From Pseudomonas viridiflava (GTDB lineage Bacteria; Pseudomonadota; Gammaproteobacteria; Pseudomonadales; Pseudomonadaceae), in the NCBI RefSeq assembly GCF_900590755.1, contig NZ_UUOC01000024.1, forward strand, positions 1 to 64,000: 64,000 nt of DNA, read 5' to 3'. The translations under genes were made by a program, and so were the position numbers. The notes beneath the pieces are model-generated. The model worked only from the letters and a program-made list of their open reading frames with translations, ran no database searches and had not been told where the DNA came from. Positions 36,050 through 48,031 of the stretch are shown here, in pieces. Positions within the stretch are counted from its first letter, which is position 1, and every line of letters begins with the position of its first letter.

Positions 36050-36078
36050 TTGTCATTAGCGACCTAACTGTCTATACT
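36050..36078 (+). promoter_or_regulatory. Sigma-70 promoter of the sdh operon
   Basis: TTGTCA (36050-36055), 17-bp spacer, TATACT (36073-36078). Transcription would start near 36085 and give a leader of about 130 nt before sdhC. Confidence 0.75.
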
Positions 36079-36212
36079 CGGCGTCCGACCGCCAGGGGCT
36101 TTAGGGCCTGTTTTACCGGAGGTCGTCACTCCCTGGGTGGTGGGTACCTGACCAGTGCACTTCCCAATAATTTGCCCTGATTGTTAGGGGCTCTTCAGTG
36201 TGAAAAAAAGCC

Positions 36213-36587
36213 GTGAAAAGCCAACGACCTGTAAACCTAGACCTAAGGACCATCAAGCTCCCTGTCACTGCTTACACGTCCATCCTTCACCGTGTATCCG
36301 GAGTCATTCTCTTTGTCGGCCTCGTCATCATGCTCTATGCATTGGACAAGTCGCTGAGTTCTGAACAAGGGTTCGATGAAGTTAAAGCGTGTCTGACCAG
36401 CCCGCTGGCCAAGCTTGTGACATGGGCCCTGCTGTCTGCCCTGCTTTATCACCTCGTGGCGGGCGTCCGTCACCTGATCATGGATGCGGGCATCGGCGAG
36501 ACGCTGGAAGGCGGCAAGCGGGGCTCCAAAATCGTTATCGCCGTGTCCGTGGTGATAATCGTTCTGGCAGGAGTATGGATATGGTAA
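36213..36587 (+). CDS. sdhC: Succinate dehydrogenase cytochrome b556 subunit
   Basis: Membrane anchor subunit of complex II that binds heme b and ubiquinone. It is 124 aa, with RPVNLDLRTIKLPVTAYTSILHRVSG at the N-terminus (the Ser and Arg near the quinone site), three transmembrane helices, and the heme ligand His in ALLYHLVAGVRHLIMD. It starts with GTG and has no clear Shine-Dalgarno at normal distance. Its last codons overlap the sdhD start. Confidence 0.95.
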   Translation: MKSQRPVNLDLRTIKLPVTAYTSILHRVSGVILFVGLVIMLYALDKSLSSEQGFDEVKACLTSPLAKLVTWALLSALLYHLVAGVRHLIMDAGIGETLEGGKRGSKIVIAVSVVIIVLAGVWIW

Positions 36588-36949
36588 CCAACGTCACTAA
36601 CCTGTCGCGTTCGGGCCTCTATGACTGGATGGCGCAGCGCGTATCTGCGGTCGTGCTCGCGGCTTACTTCACTTTCCTGATCGGATACCTCGTTGCCCAC
36701 CCGGGCCTCGACTATGCCCATTGGCATGCACTGTTCTCACACAACGGAATGCGTATCTTCAGTCTGTTGGCCCTCGTTGCCCTTGGCGCTCACGCCTGGG
36801 TCGGCATGTGGACCATCGCCACTGACTACCTTACGCCGATGGCGCTGGGCAAGTCGGCGACGACTGTGCGTTTCCTTTTCCAGGCAGTCTGCGGCGTTGC
36901 GATGTTCGCTTACTTCGTCTGGGGTGTGCAGATTCTTTGGGGTATCTGA
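36581..36949 (+). CDS. sdhD: Succinate dehydrogenase membrane anchor subunit
   Basis: Second anchor subunit of complex II. It is 122 aa, with three transmembrane helices and the sequence SGLYDWMAQRVSAVVLAAY, followed by the His-containing ALGAHAWVGMWTIATDYL. The start at 36581 overlaps the end of sdhC by seven bases and lies eight bases after AGGAG. An in-frame ATG six bases earlier is too close to that site. Confidence 0.95.
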   Translation: MVTNVTNLSRSGLYDWMAQRVSAVVLAAYFTFLIGYLVAHPGLDYAHWHALFSHNGMRIFSLLALVALGAHAWVGMWTIATDYLTPMALGKSATTVRFLFQAVCGVAMFAYFVWGVQILWGI

Positions 36950-36952
36950 TTC

Positions 36953-38725
36953 ATGTCTAACATAAATACACTTTCATTCGACGCCATCATTATTGGTGGC
37001 GGCGGTGCAGGCATGCGCGCTGCCTTGCAGCTGGCTCAGGGCGGCCACAAGACCGCCGTAGTCACCAAGGTTTTCCCGACGCGTTCCCACACCGTTTCCG
37101 CTCAGGGTGGCATCACCTGCGCCATTGCTTCTGCCGATCCTAATGATGACTGGCGCTGGCACATGTACGACACCGTCAAGGGTTCCGACTACATCGGTGA
37201 CCAGGACGCTATCGAATACATGTGTCAGGAAGGCCCGGCTGCCGTCTACGAGCTGGATCACATGGGCATGCCGTTCTCGCGCACCGAGCAGGGCCGTATC
37301 TACCAGCGTCCGTTCGGTGGTCAGTCCAAGGACTTCGGCAAGGGCGGTCAGGCTGCACGTACTTGCGCAGCTTCCGACCGTACCGGTCACGCTCTGCTGC
37401 ATACCCTTTATCAGGGCAACCTGAAAGCGGGGACCACGTTCCTGAACGAGTACTACGCAGTTGACCTCGTGAAAAACGAGGACGGTGCGTTCGTGGGTGT
37501 GATCGCGATCTGCATCGAAACCGGCGAAACCATGTACATCCGCGCCAAGGCGACCGTTCTGGCGACTGGCGGCGCAGGCCGTATCTATTCCTCCACCACC
37601 AACGCCCTGATCAACACCGGCGACGGCGTAGGCATGGCATTGCGTGCCGGTGTTCCGGTTCAGGACATCGAGATGTGGCAGTTCCACCCGACCGGCATCG
37701 CCGGCGCAGGTGTACTGGTTACTGAAGGCTGCCGTGGTGAAGGTGGATACCTGATCAACAAGCACGGCGAGCGTTTCATGGAGCGCTATGCGCCTAACGC
37801 CAAGGACCTTGCCGGTCGTGACGTTGTGGCTCGCTCGATGGTTAAAGAAATCATTGCCGGCAACGGTTGCGGTCCTGATGGCGACCACGTGATGCTCAAG
37901 CTCGATCACCTGGGCGAAGAAGTGCTGCACAGCCGTCTGCCAGGTATCTGCGAACTGTCGAAGACTTTCGCGCACGTCGATCCGGTAGTTGCTCCGGTTC
38001 CTGTGGTTCCTACCTGCCACTACATGATGGGCGGCGTTGCCACCAACATTCATGGTCAGGCCATGACCCAGGACGCTGACGGCGTTGATCAGATCATTCC
38101 TGGTCTGTTCGCTGTAGGTGAAGTGGCGTGTGTATCGGTTCACGGTGCAAACCGTCTGGGTGGCAACTCGCTGCTCGACCTGGTGGTATTCGGTCGCGCT
38201 GCCGGCCTGCACCTGGAAAAAGCACTGACTGAAGGCGTTGAATACGCTGATGCCAGCAACACCAATATCGAAGCTGCGCTGAGCCGTCTCAACGGTCTCA
38301 ACGAGCGCACCGAAGGTGAAGACGTCGCTACCCTGCGTCGTGAGCTGCAGAGCTGCATGCAGAACTACTTCGGTGTGTTCCGTACCGGCGAATACATGCA
38401 GAAAGGTATCGCCCAACTGGCGGACCTGCGCGGTCGTATCGCCAACGTCAAGATCAACGACAAGTCCCAGGGCTTCAACACCGCGCGTATCGAAGCGCTG
38501 GAGTTGCAGAACCTGCTGGAAGTTGCCGAAGCTACCGCCGTTGCTGCGGAAGTGCGTAAAGAGTCCCGCGGTGCTCACGCTCGTGAAGACTTTGAAGATC
38601 GCGACGATGAGAACTGGCTGTGCCACACCCTGTACTTCCCAGGTGAGAAGCGGGTTGCCAAGCGTGCAGTCAACTTTGCGCCGAAGACTGTACCGGCGTT
38701 TGAACCGAAAATTCGGACTTACTAA
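36953..38725 (+). CDS. sdhA: Succinate dehydrogenase flavoprotein subunit
   Basis: Catalytic subunit oxidising succinate to fumarate. It is 590 aa. The FAD site [16 protein letters not shown] is near residues 12-27, the covalent FAD His is residue 46 in [10 protein letters not shown], and the active-site region includes [22 protein letters not shown] and [21 protein letters not shown]. It follows sdhD by three bases and precedes sdhB closely. Confidence 0.98.
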   Translation: MSNINTLSFDAIIIGGGGAGMRAALQLAQGGHKTAVVTKVFPTRSHTVSAQGGITCAIASADPNDDWRWHMYDTVKGSDYIGDQDAIEYMCQEGPAAVYELDHMGMPFSRTEQGRIYQRPFGGQSKDFGKGGQAARTCAASDRTGHALLHTLYQGNLKAGTTFLNEYYAVDLVKNEDGAFVGVIAICIETGETMYIRAKATVLATGGAGRIYSSTTNALINTGDGVGMALRAGVPVQDIEMWQFHPTGIAGAGVLVTEGCRGEGGYLINKHGERFMERYAPNAKDLAGRDVVARSMVKEIIAGNGCGPDGDHVMLKLDHLGEEVLHSRLPGICELSKTFAHVDPVVAPVPVVPTCHYMMGGVATNIHGQAMTQDADGVDQIIPGLFAVGEVACVSVHGANRLGGNSLLDLVVFGRAAGLHLEKALTEGVEYADASNTNIEAALSRLNGLNERTEGEDVATLRRELQSCMQNYFGVFRTGEYMQKGIAQLADLRGRIANVKINDKSQGFNTARIEALELQNLLEVAEATAVAAEVRKESRGAHAREDFEDRDDENWLCHTLYFPGEKRVAKRAVNFAPKTVPAFEPKIRTY

Positions 38726-38736
38726 GGGTGGCTGCC

Positions 38737-39441
38737 ATGTTGAAAGTCGAAGTTTATCGCTACAACCCCGATAGCGACTCTGCGCCTAAAACCCAGGTGT
38801 TCGACGTCGATACCGGCGGCAAGGACCTGATGGTGCTTGATGTATTGGCACTGATCAAAGAACAGGATGAAGGTTTCTCGTATCGTCGCTCGTGCCGTGA
38901 AGGTGTTTGCGGTTCCGACGGTATGAATATCAACGGCAAAAACGGCCTGGCATGCATCACGCCGCTGTCCGCTGTGGTCAAGGGCAACAAGCTGGTGGTA
39001 CGCCCACTGCCTGGTTTGCCAGTAATACGTGACCTCGTCGTTGATATGAGCATCTTCTACAAGCAGTACGAGAAGGTTAAGCCATTCCTGCAGAACGATA
39101 CTCCGGCTCCGGCCATTGAGCGTCTGCAGACTCCGGAAGAGCGTGAAAAGCTGGACGGTCTGTACGAGTGCATTCTGTGCGCTTGCTGCTCGACTTCCTG
39201 CCCGTCCTTCTGGTGGAATCCGGACAAGTTCCTCGGTCCAGCTGCACTGCTGCAAGCCTACCGCTTCCTGGCTGACAGTCGTGACAACAAGACCGCCGAG
39301 CGTCTGGCTTCGCTTGATGACCCGTTCAGCGTGTTCCGCTGCCGTGGGATCATGAACTGCGTGAACGTTTGCCCCAAGGGTCTGAACCCTACCAAGGCGA
39401 TCGGTCATATACGCAACATGCTTCTGCAAAGTGGCGTCTGA
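38737..39441 (+). CDS. sdhB: Succinate dehydrogenase iron-sulfur subunit
   Basis: Electron-transfer subunit with three clusters. It is 234 aa. The 2Fe-2S ligands are in SCREGVCGSDGMN and GLACIT, the 4Fe-4S ligands in CILCACCSTSCPSFWW, and the 3Fe-4S ligands in CRGIMNCVNVCPKGLNP. AAGGG stands eight bases before the ATG at 38737; an in-frame GTG nine bases earlier is less likely. A hairpin follows before sucA. Confidence 0.97.
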   Translation: MLKVEVYRYNPDSDSAPKTQVFDVDTGGKDLMVLDVLALIKEQDEGFSYRRSCREGVCGSDGMNINGKNGLACITPLSAVVKGNKLVVRPLPGLPVIRDLVVDMSIFYKQYEKVKPFLQNDTPAPAIERLQTPEEREKLDGLYECILCACCSTSCPSFWWNPDKFLGPAALLQAYRFLADSRDNKTAERLASLDDPFSVFRCRGIMNCVNVCPKGLNPTKAIGHIRNMLLQSGV

Positions 39442-39513
39442 TTTGACTGTTGCACCGTAATGCCGTAGTAACCGCTGCGGCGCAGGCTTCAACCGGCGCC
39501 GTAGTTTTAACCT

Positions 39514-39693
39514 GAGCAGCAGCTATTGGCTGCGGCTCTTATTTTGAAGAAATGAGACCAGCAGGGGCATCCGGGCTGGTACCCGGACTATCTGCGTGAT
39601 CCTTAGTGGCTTGATACAGTCGCTGCACATGACTATCTCAGGTTTGCTGTGGTGTCTTCGCCGGTGGTGTCCCCTTACCGAGGGTGACCAAGC
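39514..39693 (+). promoter_or_regulatory. Structured 5' leader of sucA (sucA-II-like RNA)
   Basis: The 252-bp gap holds a 10-bp stem GAGCAGCAGC/GCTGCGGCTC with one mismatch, followed by TTATTTTG (39514-39545). Next is a hairpin CCGGG-loop-CCCGG (39571-39586) whose loop CTGGT is complementary to ACCAG at 39557-39561, making an H-type pseudoknot. Finally CCCT (39672-39675) pairs with AGGG (39681-39684), which is the sucA Shine-Dalgarno. Comparative work has described conserved sucA-II RNAs upstream of Pseudomonas sucA; I assign this by position and structure, not by alignment. Confidence 0.6.
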
Positions 39694-42525
39694 ATGCAAG
39701 AAAGCGTGATGCAGCGCATGTGGAACAGTGCCCACCTTTCCGGTGGTAACGCTGCCTATGTGGAAGAGCTCTATGAGCTCTACCTGCACGACCCTAACGC
39801 TGTGCCAGAGGAATGGCGCACCTACTTTCAGAAGTTGCCCGCTGACGGCAACACTGCCACCGATGTATCGCATTCTACGATTCGCGATCATTTCGTGCTG
39901 CTGGCCAAAAACCAGCGCCGCGCTCAACCGGTGTCCGCCGGGAGCGTGAGCAGCGAGCACGAGAAGAAGCAAGTCGAAGTGTTGCGGCTCATCCAGGCTT
40001 ATCGTATGCGCGGCCATCAGGCAGCTCAGCTCGATCCGCTTGGGCTGTGGAAGCGATCCGGGCCAGCTGACCTGTCGATCAACCACTACGGGCTGACCAA
40101 CGCTGACCTCGATACCACCTTCCGCGCCGGTGACTTGTTCATTGGCAAAGAGGAAGCGAGCCTACGTGAAATCCACGAGACCTTACAGCAGACATATTGC
40201 CGCACCATTGGCGCCGAATTTACGCACATCGTAGATTCCGAGCAGCGCAACTGGTTCATGCAGCGTCTGGAAAGCGTCCGTGGTCGTCCTGCGTTTTCCG
40301 CCGAAATCCAGAGCCACTTGCTTGAGCGCGTCACTGCGGCCGAGGGCCTGGAGAAGTACCTGGGCACCAAATACCCTGGCACCAAGCGTTTCGGTCTGGA
40401 AGGTGGCGAGAGCCTGATCCCGATGCTGGACGAATTGATCCAGCGTTCCGGTTCCTACGGCACCAAGGAAATCGTTATCGGCATGGCCCACCGTGGCCGT
40501 CTGAACGTGCTGGTCAACACCTTCGGCAAGAATCCTCGCGAACTGTTTGACGAGTTCGAAGGCAAGAAAAAGGTCGAGCTGGGCTCCGGTGACGTCAAGT
40601 ATCACCAGGGTTTCTCTTCGAACGTGATGACCACCGGCGGTGAAGTTCACCTGGCCATGGCATTCAACCCGTCCCACCTGGAAATCGTTTCTCCAGTGGT
40701 CGAGGGTTCCGTTCGTGCTCGTCAGGATCGCCGTAACGATCCTAATGGTGACAAGGTTCTGCCGATTTCCCTCCACGGTGATGCTGCTTTTGCAGGGCAG
40801 GGCGTGGTCATGGAAACCTTCCAGATGTCGCAGACCCGCGGCTTCAAGACTGGCGGCACGGTCCATATCGTCATTAACAACCAGGTTGGTTTCACCATCA
40901 GCAATCCGGAAGACTCGCGCTCCACCGAGTACGCGACCGACGTTGCCAAGATGATTCAGGCACCGATTCTCCATGTAAATGGCGATGATCCTGAAGCTGT
41001 GTTGTTCGTTACCCAGCTGGCCATTGACTACCGCATGCAGTTCAAGCGTGACGTGGTCATCGACCTGGTCTGCTATCGCCGTCGCGGTCACAACGAAGCT
41101 GACGAGCCAAGTGGCACCCAGCCGTTGATGTATCAGCAGATCACCAAGCAGCGCACTACGCGTGAGCTGTATGCCGAGAACCTGATCAAGGCCGGTGTAC
41201 TGGATGATTCGCGGGTACAGGCCAAGATCGACGACTACCGCAACGCGCTGGACAACGGTCTGCATGTTGTGAAGAGTCTGGTCAAAGAGCCGAACAAAGA
41301 GCTGTTCGTGGACTGGCGTCCGTATCTGGGCCACGCCTGGACTGCGCGTCATGACACCCGCTTCGACCTGAAGACTCTGCAGGAACTGTCCGCCAAACTG
41401 ATGGAGCTGCCAGAAGGCTTCGTGGTTCAGCGTCAGGTGCAGAAGATCTACGAAGACCGTCAGAAAATGCAAGCCGGCGGCCTGCCGATCAACTGGGGTT
41501 ACGCTGAAACCATGGCGTACGCGACCCTGGCGTTCGAAGGTCACCCGATCCGCATGACAGGTCAGGACATCGGTCGCGGTACGTTCTCGCACCGTCACGC
41601 TGTACTGCACAACCAGAAAGACGCCGGGACTTACATCCCGCTGCAGAATCTGTATGCCGGTCAGCCACGTTTCGACCTGTATGACTCCTTCCTCTCGGAA
41701 GAGGCCGTGCTGGCGTTCGAATACGGTTACTCGACGACTCAGCCAGATGCGCTGGTTATCTGGGAAGCCCAGTTCGGCGACTTCGCCAACGGTGCGCAGG
41801 TGGTTATTGACCAGTTCATCACCAGCGGCGAGCACAAGTGGGGCCGTCTGTGCGGTCTGACCATGTTGCTGCCTCACGGTTATGAAGGGCAGGGGCCAGA
41901 GCACTCGTCTGCACGCCTTGAGCGTTACCTGCAAGGCTGCGCCGAGCACAACATTCAGGTGTGTGTGCCGACCACGCCGTCGCAGATCTACCACCTGTTG
42001 CGTCGTCAGGTTATCCGTCCGCTGCGCAAGCCGCTGATCGTGCTGACACCTAAATCGCTGTTGCGTCACAAGCTGGCCGTTTCGACCCTGGAAGACCTCG
42101 CTGAAGGTTCGTTCCAGACCGTGATCCCGGAAATCGATACCCTCGATGCCGCCAAGGTTACGCGTCTGGTTCTGTGCAGCGGCAAGGTTTACTACGACCT
42201 CCTGGAAAAACGCCGTGCCGAAGGCCGTGAAGATATTGCCATCGTGCGTATCGAACAGCTGTATCCGTTCCCGGAAGATGACCTGATGGAGGCGATCGCG
42301 CCTTACTCCAACCTGCAGAATGTAGTGTGGTGTCAGGAAGAGCCGATGAACCAGGGTGCCTGGTACAGCAGTCAGCATCACTTGCGTCGCAGCGTGGGCA
42401 ATCACAACCGCAACCTCGTTCTCGAGTATGCCGGCCGTGATGCTTCTGCAGCGCCTGCTTGTGGGTATGCTTCGATGCACGCTGAACAGCAGGAAAAACT
42501 GCTGCAAGATGCCTTCACTGTTTAA
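39694..42525 (+). CDS. sucA: 2-oxoglutarate dehydrogenase E1 component
   Basis: Thiamine-diphosphate decarboxylase of the 2-oxoglutarate dehydrogenase complex. It is 943 aa. The N-terminal E2-binding segment has [19 protein letters not shown]. The active-site region has [13 protein letters not shown], and the ThDP motif is [14 protein letters not shown] continuing to VIVNNQVGFT-type sequence. The transketolase C-terminal half includes [10 protein letters not shown] and EEPMNQGAW. The start lies in a structured leader. sucB follows after 41 nt. Confidence 0.98.
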   Translation: MQESVMQRMWNSAHLSGGNAAYVEELYELYLHDPNAVPEEWRTYFQKLPADGNTATDVSHSTIRDHFVLLAKNQRRAQPVSAGSVSSEHEKKQVEVLRLIQAYRMRGHQAAQLDPLGLWKRSGPADLSINHYGLTNADLDTTFRAGDLFIGKEEASLREIHETLQQTYCRTIGAEFTHIVDSEQRNWFMQRLESVRGRPAFSAEIQSHLLERVTAAEGLEKYLGTKYPGTKRFGLEGGESLIPMLDELIQRSGSYGTKEIVIGMAHRGRLNVLVNTFGKNPRELFDEFEGKKKVELGSGDVKYHQGFSSNVMTTGGEVHLAMAFNPSHLEIVSPVVEGSVRARQDRRNDPNGDKVLPISLHGDAAFAGQGVVMETFQMSQTRGFKTGGTVHIVINNQVGFTISNPEDSRSTEYATDVAKMIQAPILHVNGDDPEAVLFVTQLAIDYRMQFKRDVVIDLVCYRRRGHNEADEPSGTQPLMYQQITKQRTTRELYAENLIKAGVLDDSRVQAKIDDYRNALDNGLHVVKSLVKEPNKELFVDWRPYLGHAWTARHDTRFDLKTLQELSAKLMELPEGFVVQRQVQKIYEDRQKMQAGGLPINWGYAETMAYATLAFEGHPIRMTGQDIGRGTFSHRHAVLHNQKDAGTYIPLQNLYAGQPRFDLYDSFLSEEAVLAFEYGYSTTQPDALVIWEAQFGDFANGAQVVIDQFITSGEHKWGRLCGLTMLLPHGYEGQGPEHSSARLERYLQGCAEHNIQVCVPTTPSQIYHLLRRQVIRPLRKPLIVLTPKSLLRHKLAVSTLEDLAEGSFQTVIPEIDTLDAAKVTRLVLCSGKVYYDLLEKRRAEGREDIAIVRIEQLYPFPEDDLMEAIAPYSNLQNVVWCQEEPMNQGAWYSSQHHLRRSVGNHNRNLVLEYAGRDASAAPACGYASMHAEQQEKLLQDAFTV

Positions 42526-42566
42526 CGCCTTCGCGCATTAGAAACCGAATTAAGGAATTACAGATA

Positions 42567-43811
42567 ATGGCTATCGAGATCAAAGCCCCCTCTTTCCCGG
42601 AATCAGTTGCCGACGGCACCATTTCCAAGTGGCACAAACAGCCGGGCGAGGCGGTCAAACGTGACGAGCTGCTGGTTGACATCGAGACCGACAAAGTCGT
42701 CCTCGAAGTGCTGGCTGAAGCTGACGGCGTGCTGGCATCGATCGTTAAAGGCGAGGGCGAAATCGTCCTGTCCAACGAACTGATCGCGACTCTGGACGCA
42801 GGCGCTACCGCTTCTGCCGCTCCAGCTGCCGCTGCCGCTCCAGCTGCCGCTCCAGCTGCCGCTCCAGCTGCCGCTGCTGCGCCAGCCGCTGCTGCTGGCG
42901 ACGAAGATTCGGTTGCTGCACCTGCTGCTCGCAAGCTGGCTGAAGAAAACGGCATCAACCTGGCCAGCGTCAAAGGCACTGGTAAAGATGGCCGCGTGAC
43001 CAAGGAAGACGTGGTAGCTGCTGTTGAAGCGAAGAAATCCGCTCCTGCCGCTGCACCTGCTGCCAAGCCTGCCGCTGCCGCCGCTGCGCCTGTTTTCGCC
43101 GCTGGCGATCGCACCGAGAAGCGCGTACCGATGACTCGCGTACGTGCCACCGTGGCCAAGCGTCTGGTTGAAGCTCAGTCGAACATGGCGATGCTGACCA
43201 CCTTCAACGAAGTGGACATGACTGAAGTCATGGCACTGCGCTCGAAGTACAAGGACCTGTTCGAGAAGTCCAACAACGGCGTACGCCTGGGCTTCATGTC
43301 GTTCTTCGTCAAGGCAACCACCGAAGCGCTGAAACGCTTCCCGGCTGTCAACGCCTCGATCGACGGCTCCGATATCGTTTACCACGGCTACGCCGACGTT
43401 GGTGTTGCTGTATCCAGCGACCGTGGTCTGGTGGTTCCGGTTCTGCGTAACGCAGAGCAGATGAGCCTGGCTGAAATCGAAGGCGGCATCGCTGCTTTCG
43501 GCAAGAAAGCCCGTGACGGCAAGCTGTCCATCGACGAGATGACTGGTGGTACCTTCACAATCACCAACGGTGGTACCTTCGGTTCGATGATGTCGACCCC
43601 GATCGTCAACCCGCCACAAGCGGCCATTCTGGGTATGCACAACATCATCCAGCGTCCGATGGCGGTCAACGGTCAGGTGGTAATCCGCCCGATGATGTAT
43701 CTGGCTCTGTCCTACGATCACCGTTTGATCGATGGCAAAGAAGCTGTGACCTTCCTGGTGACTATCAAGAACCTGCTGGAAGATCCAGCTCGTCTGCTGC
43801 TGGATATCTGA
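42567..43811 (+). CDS. sucB: Dihydrolipoamide succinyltransferase (E2)
   Basis: Core of the 2-oxoglutarate dehydrogenase complex, 414 aa. The lipoyl domain has the swinging lysine in [11 protein letters not shown] (residue 43). A flexible Ala/Pro linker (about 85-113) precedes the E1/E3-binding domain [23 protein letters not shown] second Ala-rich linker leads to the catalytic domain with the C-terminal [14 protein letters not shown] (His and Asp). The first linker is encoded by a 12-bp tandem repeat. Confidence 0.98.
   Translation: MAIEIKAPSFPESVADGTISKWHKQPGEAVKRDELLVDIETDKVVLEVLAEADGVLASIVKGEGEIVLSNELIATLDAGATASAAPAAAAAPAAAPAAAPAAAAAPAAAAGDEDSVAAPAARKLAEENGINLASVKGTGKDGRVTKEDVVAAVEAKKSAPAAAPAAKPAAAAAAPVFAAGDRTEKRVPMTRVRATVAKRLVEAQSNMAMLTTFNEVDMTEVMALRSKYKDLFEKSNNGVRLGFMSFFVKATTEALKRFPAVNASIDGSDIVYHGYADVGVAVSSDRGLVVPVLRNAEQMSLAEIEGGIAAFGKKARDGKLSIDEMTGGTFTITNGGTFGSMMSTPIVNPPQAAILGMHNIIQRPMAVNGQVVIRPMMYLALSYDHRLIDGKEAVTFLVTIKNLLEDPARLLLDI
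42822..42875. repeat. 12-bp tandem repeat encoding the SucB linker
   Basis: Four copies of CCAGCTGCCGCT, interrupted once by GCCGCT, encode Pro-Ala-Ala-Ala units of the E2 hinge. In-frame repeats of this kind can change copy number by slippage without breaking the frame. Confidence 0.85.
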
Positions 43812-43816
43812 TTCAC

Positions 43817-45421
<1,605 letters not shown>

Positions 45422-45436
45422 GACAACAAGAGAAAC

Positions 45437-45574
45437 CACGACGGACTGCCCGTCGTGAGCCTTGCGAGCAAGACTCACCGCGGAACGTCCGCCGGACTCG
45501 ACCTACGGGCTTTTCCTGAAGGGATTGCCCGAAGTAGCGGTCACAGGTGGTGCGGCACGCCAGACGTGCAGCAC
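45437..45574 (+). promoter_or_regulatory. Structured 5' leader of sucC (sucC-type RNA)
   Basis: Four hairpins lie in the 188-bp gap: CACGACGG/CCGTCGTG (45437-45457), GCGGA/TCCGC (45480-45492), CGGGC/GCCCG with an inner CCT/AGG (45506-45531), and GTGC-CACG/CGTG-GCAC with loop CCAGA (45550-45574). None is followed by a T run, so they are not simple terminators. A conserved sucC RNA motif of unknown function has been predicted upstream of sucC in Pseudomonas; the match here is by position and structure. Confidence 0.6.
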
Positions 45575-45609
45575 CGAATGCGCAGTACCTAACGAAGACG
45601 GTAATAAGC

Positions 45610-46776
45610 ATGAATCTTCACGAGTATCAGGGTAAGCAGCTGTTCGCTGAGTACGGCCTGCCAGTATCCAAAGGCTACGCAGTAGACACCCCGGAAGCAG
45701 CAGCAGAAGCTTGCGACAAGATTGGCGGGACTGAATGGGTCGTTAAAGCCCAGGTTCACGCTGGTGGTCGCGGTAAAGCGGGCGGCGTTAAGCTGGTTCG
45801 CAGCAAAGAAGACGCTGCAGCGTTCGCCCAGCAGTGGTTGGGCAAGCGTCTGGTAACTTACCAGACCGACGCCAACGGTCAGCCAGTGACCAAGATCCTG
45901 GTTGAGTCCTGCACCGACATCGCTAAAGAGCTGTATCTCGGCGCTGTAGTGGATCGTTCGAGCCGTCGTATCGTGTTCATGGCTTCCACCGAAGGTGGCG
46001 TGGACATCGAGAAAATCGCTCACGACACTCCTGAGAAGATTCTCAAGGCTACTATCGATCCACTGGTTGGCGCTCAGCCTTTCCAGGGTCGCGATCTGGC
46101 TTTCCAGCTGGGTCTGGAAGGCAAGCAGGTTTCCCAGTTCGCCAAGATCTTCACCGGTCTGGCCAAGCTGTTCCAGGACCACGACCTGGCTCTGCTGGAA
46201 GTGAACCCGCTGGTAATCAAGGCTGACGGCGATCTGCACTGCCTGGACGCCAAGATCAACATCGATGCCAACGCCATGTACCGTCAGCCAAAGCTGAAGG
46301 CTTTCCACGATCCATCGCAAGATGATCCGCGCGAAGCCCACGCTGCCAAGTTCGAACTGAACTATGTGGCACTGGAAGGTAACATCGGTTGCATGGTCAA
46401 CGGTGCTGGCCTGGCCATGGGTACCATGGACATCGTCAACCTGCATGGCGGCAAGCCAGCCAACTTCCTCGACGTAGGTGGTGGTGCAACCAAGGAACGC
46501 GTTACCGAAGCGTTCAAGATCATTCTGTCCGACACCAACGTCGCAGCAGTACTGGTCAACATCTTCGGCGGCATCGTTCGTTGCGACATGATTGCCGAAG
46601 GCATCATCGGTGCAGTGAAAGAAGTCGGCGTGAAAATCCCGGTTGTTGTTCGCCTTGAAGGTAACAACGCTGAACTGGGCGCTAAAGTACTGGCAGAAAG
46701 CGGTTTGAACATCATCGCTGCTACCAGCCTGACCGACGCTGCTCAACAAGTTGTCAAAGCTGCGGAGGGCAAGTAA
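45610..46776 (+). CDS. sucC: Succinyl-CoA synthetase, beta subunit
   Basis: ADP-forming subunit converting succinyl-CoA to succinate with substrate-level phosphorylation. It is 388 aa. [19 protein letters not shown] begins the ATP-grasp domain, which includes [17 protein letters not shown] and EVNPLVI. The C-terminal CoA-ligase domain has [18 protein letters not shown] and [10 protein letters not shown]. The ATG at 45610 is chosen over a longer frame from 45547. Its stop overlaps the sucD start (TAATG). Confidence 0.98.
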   Translation: MNLHEYQGKQLFAEYGLPVSKGYAVDTPEAAAEACDKIGGTEWVVKAQVHAGGRGKAGGVKLVRSKEDAAAFAQQWLGKRLVTYQTDANGQPVTKILVESCTDIAKELYLGAVVDRSSRRIVFMASTEGGVDIEKIAHDTPEKILKATIDPLVGAQPFQGRDLAFQLGLEGKQVSQFAKIFTGLAKLFQDHDLALLEVNPLVIKADGDLHCLDAKINIDANAMYRQPKLKAFHDPSQDDPREAHAAKFELNYVALEGNIGCMVNGAGLAMGTMDIVNLHGGKPANFLDVGGGATKERVTEAFKIILSDTNVAAVLVNIFGGIVRCDMIAEGIIGAVKEVGVKIPVVVRLEGNNAELGAKVLAESGLNIIAATSLTDAAQQVVKAAEGK

Positions 46777-47660
46777 TGAGCGTCCTGATCAATAAAGACA
46801 CCAAAGTAATCTGCCAGGGCTTCACCGGTTCGCAGGGTACTTTCCACTCCGAACAAGCCATTGCCTACGGCACCAAAATGGTTGGCGGCGTGACTCCAGG
46901 CAAAGGTGGTACTACCCACCTGAACCTGCCAGTGTTCAACACTGTGCAAGAAGCTGTAGACAAAACCGGCGCTACTGCCAGCGTAATCTACGTTCCAGCT
47001 CCGTTCTGCAAGGATTCCATCCTTGAAGCAGCGTTCGGCGGCATCAAGCTGATCGTCTGCATCACCGAAGGCATCCCGACCATCGACATGCTGGAAGCCA
47101 AGGTCAAGTGCGACGAGCTGGGTGTGGTCCTGATCGGTCCTAACTGCCCAGGCGTTATCACTCCGGGCGAATGCAAGATCGGCATCATGCCAGGTCACAT
47201 TCACTTGCCAGGCAAAGTAGGCATCGTGTCGCGTTCCGGCACCCTGACTTACGAAGCTGTGAAGCAGACCACTGACGCCGGTTTCGGTCAGTCGACCTGT
47301 GTTGGTATCGGTGGTGACCCGATCCCGGGCTCCAACTTCATCGACATCCTGAAGCTGTTCCAGGAAGACCCGAAGACCGAAGCGATCGTGATGATCGGTG
47401 AGATCGGCGGTTCGGCGGAAGAAGAAGCGGCTGCCTACATCAAGGCACACGTGACCAAGCCAGTGGTTTCCTACATCGCTGGTGTGACTGCTCCTCCGGG
47501 CAAGCGCATGGGCCATGCTGGCGCAATCATCTCTGGCGGCAAAGGCACTGCAGACGAGAAATTCGCTGCTCTGCAAGACGCAGGCGTTAAAACCGTGCGT
47601 TCCCTGGCAGACATCGGCAAAGCTTTGGCTGAGCTGACTGGCTGGGAAGTCAAAAAATAA
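46776..47660 (+). CDS. sucD: Succinyl-CoA synthetase, alpha subunit
   Basis: CoA-binding subunit carrying the phosphohistidine. It is 294 aa. [20 protein letters not shown] is the typical start, [20 protein letters not shown] a central motif, and the active His247 lies in [13 protein letters not shown]. The ATG shares one base with the sucC stop. A terminator and a REP element follow and close the cluster. Confidence 0.98.
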   Translation: MSVLINKDTKVICQGFTGSQGTFHSEQAIAYGTKMVGGVTPGKGGTTHLNLPVFNTVQEAVDKTGATASVIYVPAPFCKDSILEAAFGGIKLIVCITEGIPTIDMLEAKVKCDELGVVLIGPNCPGVITPGECKIGIMPGHIHLPGKVGIVSRSGTLTYEAVKQTTDAGFGQSTCVGIGGDPIPGSNFIDILKLFQEDPKTEAIVMIGEIGGSAEEEAAAYIKAHVTKPVVSYIAGVTAPPGKRMGHAGAIISGGKGTADEKFAALQDAGVKTVRSLADIGKALAELTGWEVKK

Positions 47661-47685
47661 GCGAATGCTTATTTGATTGACCTGC

Positions 47686-47711
47686 AAAGGCCACCTTCGG
47701 GTGGCCTTTGT
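47686..47711 (+). terminator. Terminator of the sdh-suc cluster
   Basis: A 10-bp stem AAAGGCCACC/GGTGGCCTTT with a TTCG tetraloop, 25 nt after the sucD stop. The following T run is short. Confidence 0.85.
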
Positions 47712-47736
47712 GCGTTTGGCAGATGTTGATGGATAT

Positions 47737-47808
47737 GTAGGAGCTGCCGAAGGCTGCGAATACTTGTTACCTGATAGATCGCCGTTCGCAGCCTTCGGCA
47801 GCTCCTAC
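47737..47808. repeat. REP-like palindrome, type A
   Basis: Arms GTAGGAGCTGCCGAAGGCTG and the complement ending CAGCTCCTAC, between the sucD terminator and the brnQ leader. Confidence 0.9.
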
Positions 47809-47914
47809 AGATTTCGGCTGTAACGTCCTTTAACGGTGCGTTCATCGGCCATATCGCCCCTTATAAGTGCAATAAACGCGCAAATTGGTTAGGCTAGCCG
47901 CCATTTTGTGCATC

Positions 47915-47995
47915 GCGGCTCTCACAAGGAGCCGCTGCGCAGCCCGGTCTGTCCTAAAAGGATGGGCCTGGATTTCCCAAACTCACCGGGAAATC
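47915..47995 (+). promoter_or_regulatory. Structured 5' leader of brnQ
   Basis: Three hairpins occur in 81 nt: GCGGCTC/GAGCCGC (47915-47935, perfect, 7-nt loop), GCCC..TCC/GGA..GGGC with a 5-6-nt bulge (47942-47967), and GATTTCCC/GGGAAATC (47971-47995, perfect, 9-nt loop). No T run follows the last one. The brnQ ATG is 37 nt further on and has no good Shine-Dalgarno. I do not recognise this as a known RNA family. Confidence 0.5.
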
Positions 47996-48031
47996 GCTCT
48001 CCATTTCCGATTCTGAAGTGTGGTTTTCTCG

